64,000 nt of DNA from Humulus lupulus (lineage: Eukaryota; Streptophyta; Magnoliopsida; Rosales; Cannabaceae): the NCBI RefSeq assembly GCF_963169125.1, contig NC_084793.1:229898360-229962359 (forward strand). The letters run 5' to 3'. Within the stretch, counting starts at the first letter, position 1; each line of letters begins with the position of its first letter. The translations under genes and the position numbers were made by a program. Below, one piece after another: positions 11,240-23,370 of the stretch. The notes under the pieces are model-generated. The model was given only the letters and a program-made list of their open reading frames with translations, searched no databases and was not told where the DNA came from.

Positions 11240-12892
11240 TCGTTCCCACAATTTACTTACCAAAAAATTCTGAATACCGTGCCATCATGTCTCCCTACAA
11301 CTCCCACGTTGCCTCTCATTCAGAACTATTACTCCATAGGACCTTGACTATAGGAATACTCTTAGACCGTAATTCCTTCATCCCTCTATCTAGGATGCTA
11401 ACCGGTCGTTCCTCGTAACTCAAGTCTTTCTGGAGTGTTATCATATCGTACTTGAGGACGTGAGATGGGTCTGACACATATTTACGCAACATCGATATGT
11501 GAAACACATTGTGGCTATCTACTAGAGTTTGCGGTAAGGCTAATCTATATGCAACTGTTCCTACCTTGTCCAATATCTCAAAAGGACCTATAAACCGAGG
11601 ACTAAGCTTGCCTTTCTTCCCAAACCGCTCCACTCCTTTCATAGGAGATATCTTTAAGAAGACTTGATCTCCAACTTTGAATTCCACATCACGCCGCTTG
11701 GCATTCGCATAACTTTTCTGATTTCTTTGAGCAGCGAGCATACGCTTTCTAATCAGCGCCACTGCATCCTGAACCTTTCTAAAAACTTCGGGTCCAAGAA
11801 GTTGTCTTTCTCCTACCTCGTCCCAATGTAACGGTGATCGACACCTCTTTCCATAAAGTAACTCATAGGGTGCCATCCCGACCGTTGACTGGTAGCTATT
11901 GTTGTAGGAGAATTCTATCAGCGGCAAATACTTACTCCATGATCCTCTGAAGTCAAGTACACAAGCGCGCAACATATCCTCTAAAATATGTATGGTACGC
12001 TCAGACTGACCATCGGTTTGAGGATGAAATGTCGTACTAAGACTTAAATTGGTACCCATGGCTTGTTGCAAGCTTCCCCAAAATCTCGATGTAAACACCG
12101 ATCCTCTATCAGATACTATGGTCTTAGGGATCCATGCAGTCGTACTATTTCTTGAACATAAATGTCTGCGTACTGGTCTATTGTGTACGTAGTCTTGACA
12201 GGCAGGAAGTGAGCTAACTTGGTTAGTCTATCTACCATTACCTAAGTCGAGTCATGCTGCTTATTTGTTCGTGGTAGTCCTATCACGAAGTCCATGGCTA
12301 TATCTTCCCACTTCCATTCTGGGATACTAAGCGGTTGCAATAAGCCTACAGGCCGCTGGTGTTCTGCTTTAACTTGCTGGCATACTAAGCATTTAGACAC
12401 ATATTCTACTACGTCTTTCTTCATTCCTGGCCACCAATACAATGCCTTAAGGTCGTGTGTCATCTTGGTCGACCCTGGGTGAACTGAGTATGGGGTATTG
12501 TGTGCCTCTTCTAAAATATTAATCTTAATTCCATAGTCATTCGGCACGCATACCCGAACTTTATATATCAAGAACCCCTGTTCTGATAAAGAGAAATTTG
12601 TGGCCTTGCCTTCTTTGACTGCAACTATGTGAGATACTAACGTGCCATCATGCCCTTTCCCGATCCGTATATCTTCTAACAGACTAGACTGGATGGACAA
12701 GTTAGCCAGTTTACCAATGACTATTTCTATTATGGCATTGATCAGCTCTTGCTGTAGCAGCTTTTCTATTCTGGATATTGCTGCTAGATTCCCGTAACTC
12801 TTCCTACTTAGCACATCAGCAACTACGTTTGCTTTTCCCGGGTGGTATAGGATTTTGCAGTCATAATCCTTTACTAGATCTAACCACCTGCG
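11240..12892 (-). pseudogene. Chromovirus integrase with C-terminal chromodomain, degenerate
   Basis: The N-terminal zinc-binding part is seen near 12350-12490 (SVHPGSTKMTHDL, then CLVCQQVKAEHQ; an HHCC arrangement). The catalytic core continues with TTFHPQTDGQSERT near 12000-12040. The C-terminal GPFEIL, YRLALP and FHISMLRKY blocks follow. A chromodomain starts at RPVSILDRGMKELRSKSI and should end EATWE, but a stop codon interrupts it after NSSE at about 11316. Another frame change lies between the core segments at 12100-12240. Chromodomains of this type are known to steer integration towards particular chromatin; here the domain is broken. Confidence 0.85.
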
Positions 12893-14692
12893 CTACCTCA
12901 TGTTGAGCTCCTTTTGTTTGAAGAAATACTTTAAGCTCTTTTGGTTCGTATAAATATCACATCGCTCTCCATAAAGATAATGACGCCAAATTTTCAATGC
13001 GAAGACCACCGCTACCAACTCTATATCGTTCGTTGGATAGCGTTGCTCGTATTCCTTCAGCTGCCTTAAGGCGTAGGCTATCACTTTGTCATTCTGCACC
13101 AGCACACAACCCAAACCTTACTTCGACGCATCACAATATACTACAAACTTGTCGTTGGGTGTCGGTACACAAAGTACTAGTGCAAAGCATATCTTATCTT
13201 TGAGTAACTGGAAGCTCTCTTCATATCTATCCGTCCAGTTGAACCTCTGCTGTTTTTGGGTCAGGTTGTTAAGCGGAGTGGCTATCTTAGAAAAACCCTA
13301 GACAAACCTCCGATAATAGCCTGCTAGCCTGAGAAAACTTCTAACCTCTGACGCATTTTTAGGTCTTGGCCAATCCTTCACAGCCTCTACCTTAGCTGGG
13401 TCTATAGCAACTTCATCTTTGGATACTATATGGTCGAGGAACGCTACTTGTGACAGCCAAAATTCACACTTCTTGAACTTCGCGTAAAGTTGATGCTCCT
13501 TCAATCACAACATGGTCATTCTTAAATGTTCCTCGTGCTCGACTTCATCCTTGGAGTACACCAAAACATCGTCAATGAATACTATGACGAATTTTTCCAA
13601 GTAATCCTTGAAGACCCTATTCATTAAATCCATAAATGCGGCTGGAGCGTTGGTAAGACCAAAAGACATAAGTAAATACTCATAATGTCCATATCGAGTT
13701 CTAAAAGTTGTCTTAGGAATATCCCCTTCCCGTACCTTGAGCTGGTGATACTCAGACCGTGGATCAATCTTTGAAAACACGGTCGCTCCTCGGAGTTGAT
13801 CAAACAAGTCGTCAATCTGGGGTAGCGGGTACGTATTCTTAATTGTCACCTTACTCAACTCGCGGTAATCTATACACATCCGCATGCTTCCGTCCTTCTT
13901 CTTCACAAATAGAACCGGTGCTCCCCATGGCGAATGGCTTGGTCTAATGAAACCCAAGTCTAAGAGTTCTTGTAGCTACGTCTTCAACTCCATGAGTTTG
14001 GTAGGTGCCATCCGGTATGGTGCCTTTGAGATAGGCTGGGTTCTCGGTACTAGTTTGATTGTTAAGTCAATTTCCCAAGTAGGCGGCAACCGTGGTAAGT
14101 CATCAGGAAATACTTCTAGGAATTCCTTTATGATGTGGATGTCTCCAACCTTTAGTGGTGTTTCCTTTGCCACATCCGTGACGCTTGCTAAGAATGTGTC
14201 ACATCCTTTCTCTATCATCCTTTGAGCTTTGAGAGATGAGATAAGTGGTGTTCGTAGTCCTGAAACCTTTCCCATAAAACATAGTCTCTGACCGTTAGGA
14301 GTTGCGAACATCACTTTCTTGCGTCTACAGTCGATGGTTGCGCCATGCCTTGCTAACCAATCCATGCCCAATATTATGTTGAAGCCTTTGATTTCTAGTT
14401 CTATCAGATTTCCTTCTTGTTCTACGTCCTCAATTTTGATCGGCACGCCTCGTACTATCGGTGATGATAGGACTACTTCGCCCGAAGGCAATTCTGTCAC
14501 AAACCTAGTTCTAAATCTTCCACAAGGTTTGTCTAATTTCTCTATCATTCCTAACAAGATATACGAGTGTGTTGCTCCTGAATCAAATAATACTGAACAT
14601 ATTTTATCGAGGATAGGAATTTGACCTGTGACTACTTTGTTGCTAGCTTCGGCTTCTCCCTGGGTCAAGGAAAAGACTCTGGCTGGAACCAT
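12893..14692 (-). pseudogene. Chromovirus protease, reverse transcriptase and RNase H, degenerate
   Basis: The aspartic protease motif LFDSGATHSYI lies at about 14560-14595, followed by LGMDWLARHGATIDC. The RT follows with [35 protein letters not shown] and the catalytic [10 protein letters not shown] at about 13545-13580, and then connects to RNase H ([20 protein letters not shown], and [19 protein letters not shown] with [24 protein letters not shown]). In-frame stops lie at about 13975 and 13504 and in the connection near 13300. Normal pol would be one uninterrupted frame of about 1400 residues with gag. Confidence 0.88.
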
Positions 14693-14739
14693 CTTATTGT
14701 CCCTTTTTTCTTCTTGCTTGAGTTGTGGACATTCTTTCT

Positions 14740-15896
14740 TCCGATGACCTTCCCGGAAACAATTGTAACATCCCTTGGTGTTTGCACGACACTCCCCAAG
14801 ATGTTTCTTTTGGCATTTGGAGCACTGCGGGTATTCTACATAACCCGACCTATTGCCTCATTATTAGCCCGTGCTCTTTTATCACCATCCATTTGCTTAC
14901 TATCGGGATGCCTTCTCTTCTGGCCATTATTGTTGCTATGTTGATGATTTTTGTTGTGGTGGTTCAGACCATTCTGAGGTTGATTCTGCTGCTTAGGTTC
15001 AGGCTTGTTGGCCTCCTCCTTACTAACATTCGCCTGAAGCCTCTCCATCTCTATAGTCGTTTCTAGAGCATCGGCATAAGAAGTGGTTCCAGATTTGCTA
15101 GCTTGACTCCTAGCTCAATCTTTGGTCTGATTCCTCTAACGAACTTGGTGACCCTCAAAAATTCGGTTGGGACCAACTATGGTGCAAACATGGCAAGTCG
15201 GTCGAATTGTTGAGCATACTCTACAAACTTTCCCTGCTTCAGACTGGTGAACTCTTCTACCCTTGTAGCGATGAATGCCGAGTTATAGTACTTCTTGTGA
15301 AAGAGCTCCACAAATCTAGTCCATATCATGGTGGCGACGTCATGAGTCTGTTATACTAAATCCCACCAGATTCTAGCATCCTTTTTCAAAAGAGACGAAA
15401 TGCAGGATATGCGATCTGCGTTGCCGAGGTTCTTGTGTGCTAGGATTGGCTCTACATTCCTGAGCCATTCTTGTGCCTCAAAGGGATCTGTTGTCCCTTC
15501 AAAGTTTGGAGCGTGTTGCTTATGAAACCGCTAGTAGATTGGCTCCATGTACTGAGCTGGGTAAGGCGCATAGTTCGCCATTAGCCATCCCCCATAAGGA
15601 CCTACTTGTTGGGGTGCTTGAGCCATTTGCTGAGGCTGTGGTTGCAGTTGAGGCTGAGGCTGAGTCTGACTCTATGGTTGTGGCTGAGCCTGTTGTCGTT
15701 GTTGCTGCAGCAATTCTTCCACTTGTTGCCGTAGTCAGACAATTTCAGCAGTGTTGTCAACCGGAGGCAGTGTACTTTTATTAGCAGCAGTATTGGTAGC
15801 ACGCGTTCCCCTTCTTCGGACTGGAGGGGCTTCATTAGTCTCATTGGCGGCATTGGAGGCATTGCCGGTTGTGCGTGCAGATCTTCTGAGCGACAT
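14740..15896 (-). pseudogene. Chromovirus gag with two zinc knuckles, degenerate
   Basis: The start chosen is the ATG at 15896, which opens MSLRRSARTTGNASNAANET. A Q/P-rich stretch follows, then FEAQEWLRNVEPILAHKNLG, ADRISCISSLLKKDARIWW and FVEYAQQFDRLAMFAP, the usual plant gypsy gag core. Near 14745-14835 are CSKCQKKHLGECRAN and CYNCFREGHRKKEC, the second a canonical CX2CX4HX4C knuckle. Stops occur in the Q-rich part (about 15674), at about 15530 and near 15350. It forms the particle core and binds RNA in active elements; this copy is broken. Confidence 0.8.
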
Positions 15897-16455
15897 CTTT
15901 AGCAAAGTTTTAAAAGTCGAGAAAAAGCGTGTTAGAACTTACCCTTATAGGCTCTAAGGAAAATCTTAGTCTAAGCAAACATAACTCGGACCTATTAGTT
16001 ATGATTTCTTATGAAGAATTATGTAAGCCTTCTTTATAATTAGGATGAGTTTCTATACTTAGAAAATCAGCCATATTTATTATTTTCTAAGTCTGTTTCT
16101 AATCATCCTATATGACTTAATTCTCAGGCTCGAAACTCGTCGCTGTTCCAAAGTTAACCATATTGAGGGAGGGCTAGGATTAGTAAAAACGTTCCCACTA
16201 CTATCGCCCCCTATACTCTTAATATAGAACCTGGTCCATTGATTTGTATCCACCCTCACCCAACTTGGTCATTATTTATTGAATTTATTATTTATTATGA
16301 TTGTAAAAAAAAATCAAACTCATATATGTCATTTAAAAATAACAATAATATTCATCTGGAAAAATATTTTCACTAAGTACAATTATAAATGCAAAAATAA
16401 TAAATAATAAATAATAAATAAATAAACAAACTAAACTAACATAACTAGGGTAAAT
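15897..16455 (-). other. Untranslated leader between leader ORF and gag
   Basis: There is no reading frame of note. The stretch 16260-16450 is AT-rich with (AATA)n-like runs. In the element's sense it lies just upstream of the gag ATG. Confidence 0.5.
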
Positions 16456-17051
16456 CTAAAAATCAAGATCTTCTACGTCTGACCCTTCATCTAACATGTC
16501 ATCATCTATTTCTTTATAATCATCATTATCTTGAGCCTCAAAATTACATCGGGGAAGATTCATAAAGATTCTATGCTTTTGTTCATTAGTGAATTGAAAT
16601 TCCAACTTAGAGGTGAACCTAAGAATGAGAAAATAGTATCTCATGGCTACTAGTAAATCATCATCATCATCTATAGTCTCCCATATTTTTTCTAATGTTG
16701 AAATTACAGAAGGAAAATCTTTAAAAAGGCTAATTACTAGGACATGTTTCTCTGTAGCTCTCATCATAATTTGCTTAGTAGTCTGAAGATGAATTATCTC
16801 CTTGTGGAATAAGATTAATCTCTGAGTGATTCTTTCTAAGACTCCTGCTGTATTCCTTGGCTCTCTAATCCTTTTCAATGCCTTAATGGCTCGGATACCC
16901 TGATAGGTCAAGGCTCCATCAATTTTTAACTGAAAACATAATGGCTAAAACGTTAGCTATAAATGTAGACATAGACATAATAAACATAAACACTTACATT
17001 GGCGGCTAGATTCAGAGTTTGTGCGTGTTTATCAAGGAGAACTTCATGCAT
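16456..17051 (-). CDS. Spliced leader ORF between primer site and gag, unknown function
   Basis: Exon 1 runs from 17051 down to 16998, starting at an ATG 11 bases past the primer-binding site (MHEVLLDKHAQTLNLAAN). An intron of 68 bases (16997-16930) has donor GTAAGT, a CTAAC branch-like site and acceptor TTTTCAG. Exon 2 runs 16929-16456, joins in phase, opens LKIDGALTYQGIRAIKALKR and ends with an acidic tail (DDYKEIDDDMLDEGSDVEDL). The predicted protein is about 175 residues, mostly helical in appearance, with no stop, whereas gag and pol of the same element have several. I recognise no family. It could be a captured host exon pair or a lineage-specific accessory protein. An AT-rich spacer (16260-16455) and a noncoding stretch (15897-16260) separate it from gag. 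The intron is at the low end of plant intron lengths. Confidence 0.6.
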
Positions 17052-17061
17052 ATGAATTGTT

Positions 17062-17073
17062 GCTCTGATACCA
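17062..17073 (-). other. Primer-binding site, initiator tRNA-Met type
   Basis: The minus strand reads TGGTATCAGAGC, two bases after the 5' LTR end. It is the standard plant sequence complementary to the 3' end of initiator methionine tRNA. It fixes element orientation and the LTR boundary at 17076. Confidence 0.9.
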
Positions 17074-17075
17074 AC

Positions 17076-19079
17076 TGTAATGCCCCGACTAATTCTAGAC
17101 TTCGGACCATTAAAAACTACTAAGACATAGCTACTAACTTGAATACAGATATAAAAAAATAACAAAACTTTATTTAAAACCCAAAATATTATGCCAAATA
17201 CAAAGCAAAGTATGAAATATAAAATACGGTATGGGTACCCATTGTTTAGTACATAAAAACATAAAACATAAACTTAAATCAATTGTTAAAAACTAAGTGC
17301 AGAAATACATAGAAATATAAATCAAAAGACTTAAAAACAACGTCATCCTCGATCTTCCAGCAGTCCATTCATCCTTAACACATATGCTAAGCTTCCACGA
17401 ATCTTTCCAGCCTTCCATGTTCATTTTCCTGCATCAAGCTAAAAATAAAGGAATGAGCCTAATGCCCAGCAAGGAAAATCTACTAACAACATATATCATA
17501 AATCATAAACATAAGACTATATCATAAACATATACTATAAAACATATGACTATAATCATATAGGACTACAATATTAATGGCCATTAACTCATTATAGTAA
17601 CATATGATAAAACAATCTAGGTCCTCAGTCTACTAATCGAGGTAGGTTAGATCACAAGGTAGTATATGATAGCCCATCTAGGTCCTCTATCTACTAATCG
17701 AGGTAGGGTAAATCATAACTCTAAACTACGATAATGATAAAAATTCTTGGGGTTTGCTATCTAATTAACTATAAGCCCCAAGTGACTACAAAACATATTT
17801 ATACACATATTCAAAGCACATATCATAGCATAAAACATATCAAAACATATAAACACATATAATCTATCTTATTTTCCTTACCAAAAACCGGGATATGGAG
17901 ACTACAACGGGATTTGGAACACTCCTAAAATCAACAGTATAACCATGAGTTTCTAAAGAAAAGGGATGAAAAAGAGAATTAAACCATCAAAGAAGAAACT
18001 TACCAAAAAGAACCTTAAGTTTCAAGAAGCTTATACACCTAACCAAGAATCATAAACAAGAGTTAGGATCTGAAAGAAAATGAAATAAAAGAACTATGAA
18101 GATTTGAACTTAAGAATAGGAATACCTTGAATGATCTTATGACTTGATCTATACCTCGATACCAAAATAACTCTATATCTTACTTCCCAAGTGTTCAGAA
18201 AAGCTTAGATTGGAAAAGCTTTTATCCCAAAACCCCAGTGTTTCTCTCTATAGTAATCTTAGCAGCTTGGAGGCTCTGAACAATGCTTGAATGATGAGTG
18301 AAATGGTTGAGTACTAGGTCCTATTTATAGAATTCAAGGAGTGAAACTAACCATTTTTAATTTTATTAAATAAATGAACATAAAATGAAAAAGATTTGAA
18401 TTTTCGTTCAATCGTTCATTTGATACCCAGAACTCGGTCAAAATCGTTCAAAGGCAGGTCCAAGTGGTTAAGGTTGTTTTTAAAAATTTAATACCTCAAG
18501 CTATAAAAATGTGTGCCAGGGTGATATATCGCCTACCCTGGGTGATATATTGCCTACCCTGGGCAATATATCATCTAAACCTATATCCCGAGCCCCGTTC
18601 GTTCATTCGTACGAAGTTGACGTGTTTCCTGTGTCTCCCGTAGGCGATATATCGGCATATGTTGATATATCTAACACGTATTTGCACTTTTTCACCATAT
18701 TTTGAATTGATTAAACAACTTTGACTGAGTCAAAACGTGATCCTAACAACTACTGGAAGGTTCTAGAACTTCTAGATCTTTCTTTTATTTAAACTATTCA
18801 TCAAAAATACTTAAATCCTTAATAAACATGATTATGACAAGTGTCATGCTCTTATTAATTCTATCTAAACCTTAGGTTATAATAAATATATTTCTAGGAT
18901 CAACAATATTAATCAAACCTTATGTTATAATTGATATTTCTAAACTATAGGTTAAACTTATAAAATCCATAACTATTGCTATGAGTTTCCAACTAAGTCC
19001 CGTCTTGAACCAAAATCCACGGAAACTAACATACTACAAAATAATACTATCTAATTAAGTAAAATTTTGGGACACTACA
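17076..19079 (-). mobile_element. 5' LTR of the chromovirus, 2004 bp
   Basis: On the plus strand it runs from TGTAATGCCCCGACTAATTC to GGGACACTACA. It is a near copy of 9309-11216 with point changes and about 100 extra bases. A TATA box reads CTATAAATAGG on the minus strand at 18320-18330, the likely promoter of the element. Degenerate copies of the GATATATC palindrome cluster at 18517-18670. Confidence 0.85.
18320..18330 (-). promoter_or_regulatory. LTR TATA box
   Basis: CTATAAATAGGACC on the minus strand is conserved in all four chromovirus-type LTRs of this window (about 10443, 18321, 22086 and 47358). That conservation across diverged LTRs supports it as the core promoter. Confidence 0.6.
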
Positions 19080-19508
19080 AATAGTGCGCAAAAGAAATGT
19101 CTCTGAAGATGGACAATATCCTGACCAAGGTCGAGCTGAATCAGGGGCAGCAGTCGGCACCTCCAGCCAAGGTAACCCATATAGATAATTAAACCGAGCT
19201 CCTACAAGTTTTAGGCTAGTTTGATTCAACCTCAGGCAACTTGTGAGTCAACATCCGGTTGATGCAGACCTGACCGTGACCTTCCTTCAGTGTGTGGATA
19301 ATTGGTTGTATGCTACGACCATAGCTACCCCCAGTGTACCGTAGTGGTAAATATCACCCTTCATTTTAGATCCACCATTTTTGAGGAATATGGTACAAGC
19401 CTTTTGTTGTGGCCTTCCCTCCATCAGGGTGTTTTTTCCCCAGGTGTTAGGCAGGCCGTGCATGAGTCTAATTTAGATGAGAAGCCTGAACCCCATAGGT
19501 CCCAAAAT
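19080..19508 (+). pseudogene. Antisense ORF of old Tat element, part after the chromovirus insertion
   Basis: Translated fragments line up with 29000-29500 of the younger element: the CCAAGGTAACCC junction, then an HPVDADLTVTFLQCVDNWL-like segment, and VVVNITLHFRSTIFEEYGT with FSPGVRQAVHES. The counterpart in the younger copy reads VVVDNTLGFRSILFEEYGT and GLRQYVEES. It contains stops. It ends where a family-A LTR begins at 19509, so the 3' part of the gene and the whole of gag-pol of this element are missing. Confidence 0.6.
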
Positions 19509-19556
<48 letters not shown>

Positions 19557-20970
19557 GAATCCCCCTATAACGTCCTCTTAATCCAGGACCGTTACTCTGT
19601 GTACTTCAAATAGTGCCAGACTTGCTAATCAAGTCCCTTGGTTATAAACGTGTAACTAAGGTTAGTGACAAGGGTTAGTGTTAAAAATTTTGGTCAAAAC
19701 GAAACATTGAATTTCCATTTAAAATAATTACGTTCATACATGGGATCCCAAAATTACATAAATAGATGTTTAAAAGGGTTATTACAGTTAAAAAGTTACA
19801 ACCAGCCGACCCAAGCGGCAAAATAAGGGTTACAACCTTAGTTCCTCCAAGATAACCCTGGCTGTGGTGGTCGAGTAGCCACATATGTACACACTGCCAC
19901 CGAAGCTCTCCAACTCATGGCTAGTCCAGCTGCCTTTTCTTCTTACCTGCAACACATAGCACCCGTGAGCCAAGGCTCAGCAAGAAAACTTAAACATGTG
20001 AATGAACAGTAAATACATATTCCAGAGGCATATCTAGCATGCCCAGTAGTAATAACCTACTCATGCATGCATACAATTACAATTAAATGATCATAGGATC
20101 ATTTTGGGGCTTGCTGCCTTGAATAGATGACAATAGAATCACCTGGGGCCCTTAGCCCTAGCTCTAAGTAACTAGTCATAGAGCTAGCCAAGCTCTTTGT
20201 TTTCCAAACGACCATAGGTTCGGACAATGTAATAGTATGTACTTGATTAGGCCTAAGCCTCTCAACCAACGCAGAGCGTGCTATTACCGCCCTTAACTAA
20301 TAAGTCAAGGCCTTTACCAGATATTCAGATAACCAGACAAACAGATACATATACAGATAAGCATACTTCAGACGATACAAGTATGCATACATATTAATCA
20401 TATATTTTAGCCAATTAATTACAGACACAGTAATAACCATGTTCCTTTATGGGGTCGAGCCCTAATTATGCAGACAATGCAAACAGTCATTAAACAATTA
20501 TCCAGACACATAGCATTCAAGCATGCTTAATCAACAAGCACAAACATAACCTTAATCACGTTCATTCTCAGGGGCCCGAGCCCTATTCATAGTCACATTT
20601 AACAACCGGGTCAAGCCCTATATATCACGTATTGGGTGTAGTTTTCTTACCTCATGTCCGAGTGCAATATATAATAAGAACGACCCTCGAGCACGATCCT
20701 GGTTTTAAGGCCCTAGCGATAACCTAGTCACAACCATAATATATAATTCTTTCAATAACGATCGAATAAAGGCATCCAAACAGAGTCCTAGCCTCCAAAA
20801 CGTCGAATTCTACTAAAGCGGGTAGTAGAATCGATCCTGAGCCCTTCGTTTTGAGTTCCCGCACTCAAAACCTTCTCGGGGCTCAAAAGCCCTTCAAGTG
20901 CCACATCCCAAGGAAAAAGAGTCGCAACCCGCCTCAAGTAAAAGAGCCCAAGGGCTCTCCTCTAGACCAC
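19509..20970 (-). mobile_element. Truncated family-A LTR, minus orientation
   Basis: The segment with CACAGCCAGGGT, the AAGCGGCAAAATAAGGG block, GTCGAGTAGCCACATATGTAC and GAGCCAAGGCTCAGCAAGAAAAC is the reverse complement of 5870-6050 in the solo LTR at 3935. The left end is TGTAAT followed by a long AAT run. Its 5' third is absent because another LTR starts at 20971. No coding sequence is attached. Confidence 0.7.
19512..19556. repeat. (AAT)n microsatellite at an LTR terminus, about 15 units
   Basis: An uninterrupted AAT run begins immediately after the LTR end TGT. It appears to have grown from the TGTAAT terminal motif. Confidence 0.9.
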
Positions 20971-22805
20971 TGTAAAGACCCGACTAACTAAAAGACCTCG
21001 AATCTTTAAAAACTACTAAGACATACTACTATCTTTTGGATGTATACACAAAATAATAGACTTTATTATAGAAAATCCAAAATACGGGATCCCATTGTTT
21101 ATACATAAAGTCATAAAGAAAATTAAACCTTTATTTTAATTGTTCAAATACTAAATGCAGAAATCATAAATACATAAATAAAAGACTCAAATGTCAACGT
21201 CATCCTCGATCGATTCCATCGGTCCATTCCTTTAGTCCTCTCCCAATACACATGCCAAAGCCACCTAGGATCCCTCCCGCCTTCCATGTTCATTTACCTG
21301 TACAATATAAATAAAAAGGAATAAGTCTAATCCCCAGTAAGGAAAACCTACTAAAGCATAACATAAAACATAAGACGTAAAAACATAAAACATAAAAATG
21401 GACTACAATATTAATGGCCATTAACTCATTACCGCAGTATGTGATGGAAACCATCTATAGTCTTCTTGCTACTATTTAGAGGTAGGTTTAGACACAACTA
21501 TAGTCTACGATAATGATAAAAATCTCGGGATTTGCTTATTTCCTATCTAAGCAACCATATTTCCCAAGAGACTAAAAGACATAAAAACAACATACATACA
21601 TACACAAAGCACATATCATATAAACATATAACATAAAATATAACTTATTTTCTTTACCAAATCCAGGGTATTGGAGACAAGTGCGGGATTGGAAACTCCT
21701 CAAACCAAATAGTAAAACCATAAGTTTCCTAAAGAAAAGAAGATCTAAACCATCAAGATAAAAACTTACCAAAAACCTTAACTTTCAAATAAATCAAGCA
21801 CCTAACCAAAAGCCATTATAAATTAGGATTTGAGGTAAAAGAAAAGAATAAGAGGAACTGTAATGAACTAAACTTGAGGATCAAGAGAACCTTAGATAGC
21901 TTAGAACTTCGATCTACACCTCAATATCGAAATCACACTCTAGCTTACTTCCCAAGTGTTTAGAAAAGCTTAGATTTGAAAGCTTTCAGCCCCAAAACCT
22001 TAGTGTTTCTCTCTATAACAAATTTAGAAACTTGGAGGCTCTGAAAAGTGTTTGAAAGATGATGCAAATGGCTGAGTGAAGGGTCCTATTTATAGAGTTC
22101 AATGAGTGAAACTAACTCCTTTTAAAATCAATAAATAAATGAATAAAAATGAAGTTTGCTGCTCAACAGATGCCTAGAACTCGGTCAAAATCGTTCAAGA
22201 TCAAGTCCGAGTTGTTGAGGGTTGTTTCTAGCTCGGATTGCACCGAGTTTCAAAACATGCAGGTGGATCTGATATATCGTCTGCCCTATATTCCCGAGGC
22301 TTTGTGGTTTCGTTCGTGTGAAGTCAATATGTTTTCCGTATCAACATAGTCGATATATCAGCCCCTATAGCTGCGATATATCGGCTTACGCTGATATATT
22401 AAACCACATTTTTGCACACTTTTAGTACACTTAAAGTTTTTTAAACCACTTTGACTGAGTAATACGAGATCCTAACATCTGAGGGAAGGTTCTAGACTTC
22501 CTAGGTTTATCCTTGATTAATTTATTCAACTAAAATCCTTAATAAACATACATGTGACAAATGTCACATCCTTAATTATTCTATCTAAAGCTTATGTTAT
22601 AATAAATAATATTTCTAGGACCAATTTCAATAATCAAACCTCATGATAAAATAAATATTTCTAAACTATAGGTTAAACTTATAAAATCCATAACTATCTC
22701 AATGAGTTACCAAATAATTTCTAGCTTGAACCAATAACCACAAAAACTAAAATACTACAACACAAGCTACTACTATCTAACTAAGTAAAATTTCGAGACG
22801 CTACA
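20971..22805 (-). mobile_element. LTR of a second, truncated chromovirus, 1835 bp
   Basis: It starts TGTAAAGACCCGACTAAC and ends GAGACGCTACA, and aligns with the LTRs at 9309 and 17076 at lower identity. It has the same TATA box at 22086-22095 and degenerate GATATATC palindromes at 22268-22400. A polypurine tract (complement of TTCTCCCCTACTG) follows at 22806. It is inserted in a family-A LTR. Confidence 0.8.
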
Positions 22806-22819
22806 ATTCTCCCCTACTG

Positions 22820-23370
22820 AAAATAATTTTGTCCCCGAAATTTACTTACCAAATAATTTAGGATACCGTATTTGGATGTCTTCCTCCAATTCCCATGTTG
22901 CCTCCCGTTCTGTACTATTACTCCATAAGACCTTGACTATTGGAATACTCTTAGACCACAATTCCTTTATTCCCTTCTCCAGGATGCGAACCGGTCATTC
23001 CTCATAACTTAGGTCTTTCTAAAGTGCTAATGTATCATACTTGAAAACATGGGATGGGTCTGACACATATCTACACAACATCGAGATGTGAAACACATTG
23101 TGGTTGTCTGCTAGAGCTGGCAGTAGGGCTAATCTATATGCCACTGGTCCCACCTTGTCCAATATCTCAAAAGGACCTATATACCGGGGACTAAGTTTGC
23201 CTTTCTTCCGAACTGCTTCACTCCTTTAATTGGAGATATTCTTAATAAGACTTGATATCCGACCTTGAATTCCACATCTCATTGCTTGGCATCCGCATAA
23301 CTCTTTTTCGACTCTAAGCAGCGAGCATATGCTTTCTTCCACTACGTCTTGAGCATCTCTAAGTAAAAGA
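22820..23370 (-). pseudogene. Truncated chromovirus integrase end and chromodomain
   Basis: The sequence runs parallel to 11225-11790 of the complete chromovirus (blocks matching the chromodomain, the LRKY region, and GPFEIL with [14 protein letters not shown] coding). It stops being similar at about 23365, so the rest of this element is deleted. Single-base indels break the frame. Confidence 0.75.

Larger units (their letters stand above)
9309..19079 (-). mobile_element. Complete but inactive chromovirus (Ty3/gypsy, Tekay/Del-like), 9.8 kb
   Basis: On the minus strand the order is 5' LTR (17076-19079), primer site, leader ORF, gag, protease, RT, RNase H, integrase, chromodomain, polypurine tract, 3' LTR (9309-11216). 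The flanking pentamers are GCTAG (9304-9308) and AATAG (19080-19084), only three of five identical, so the target-site duplication is eroded or the ends are off by a base or two. The insertion splits the antisense gene of the old Tat element, whose sequence continues at 19080. Multiple stops and frame changes in gag and pol mean it cannot be autonomous. Confidence 0.85.
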
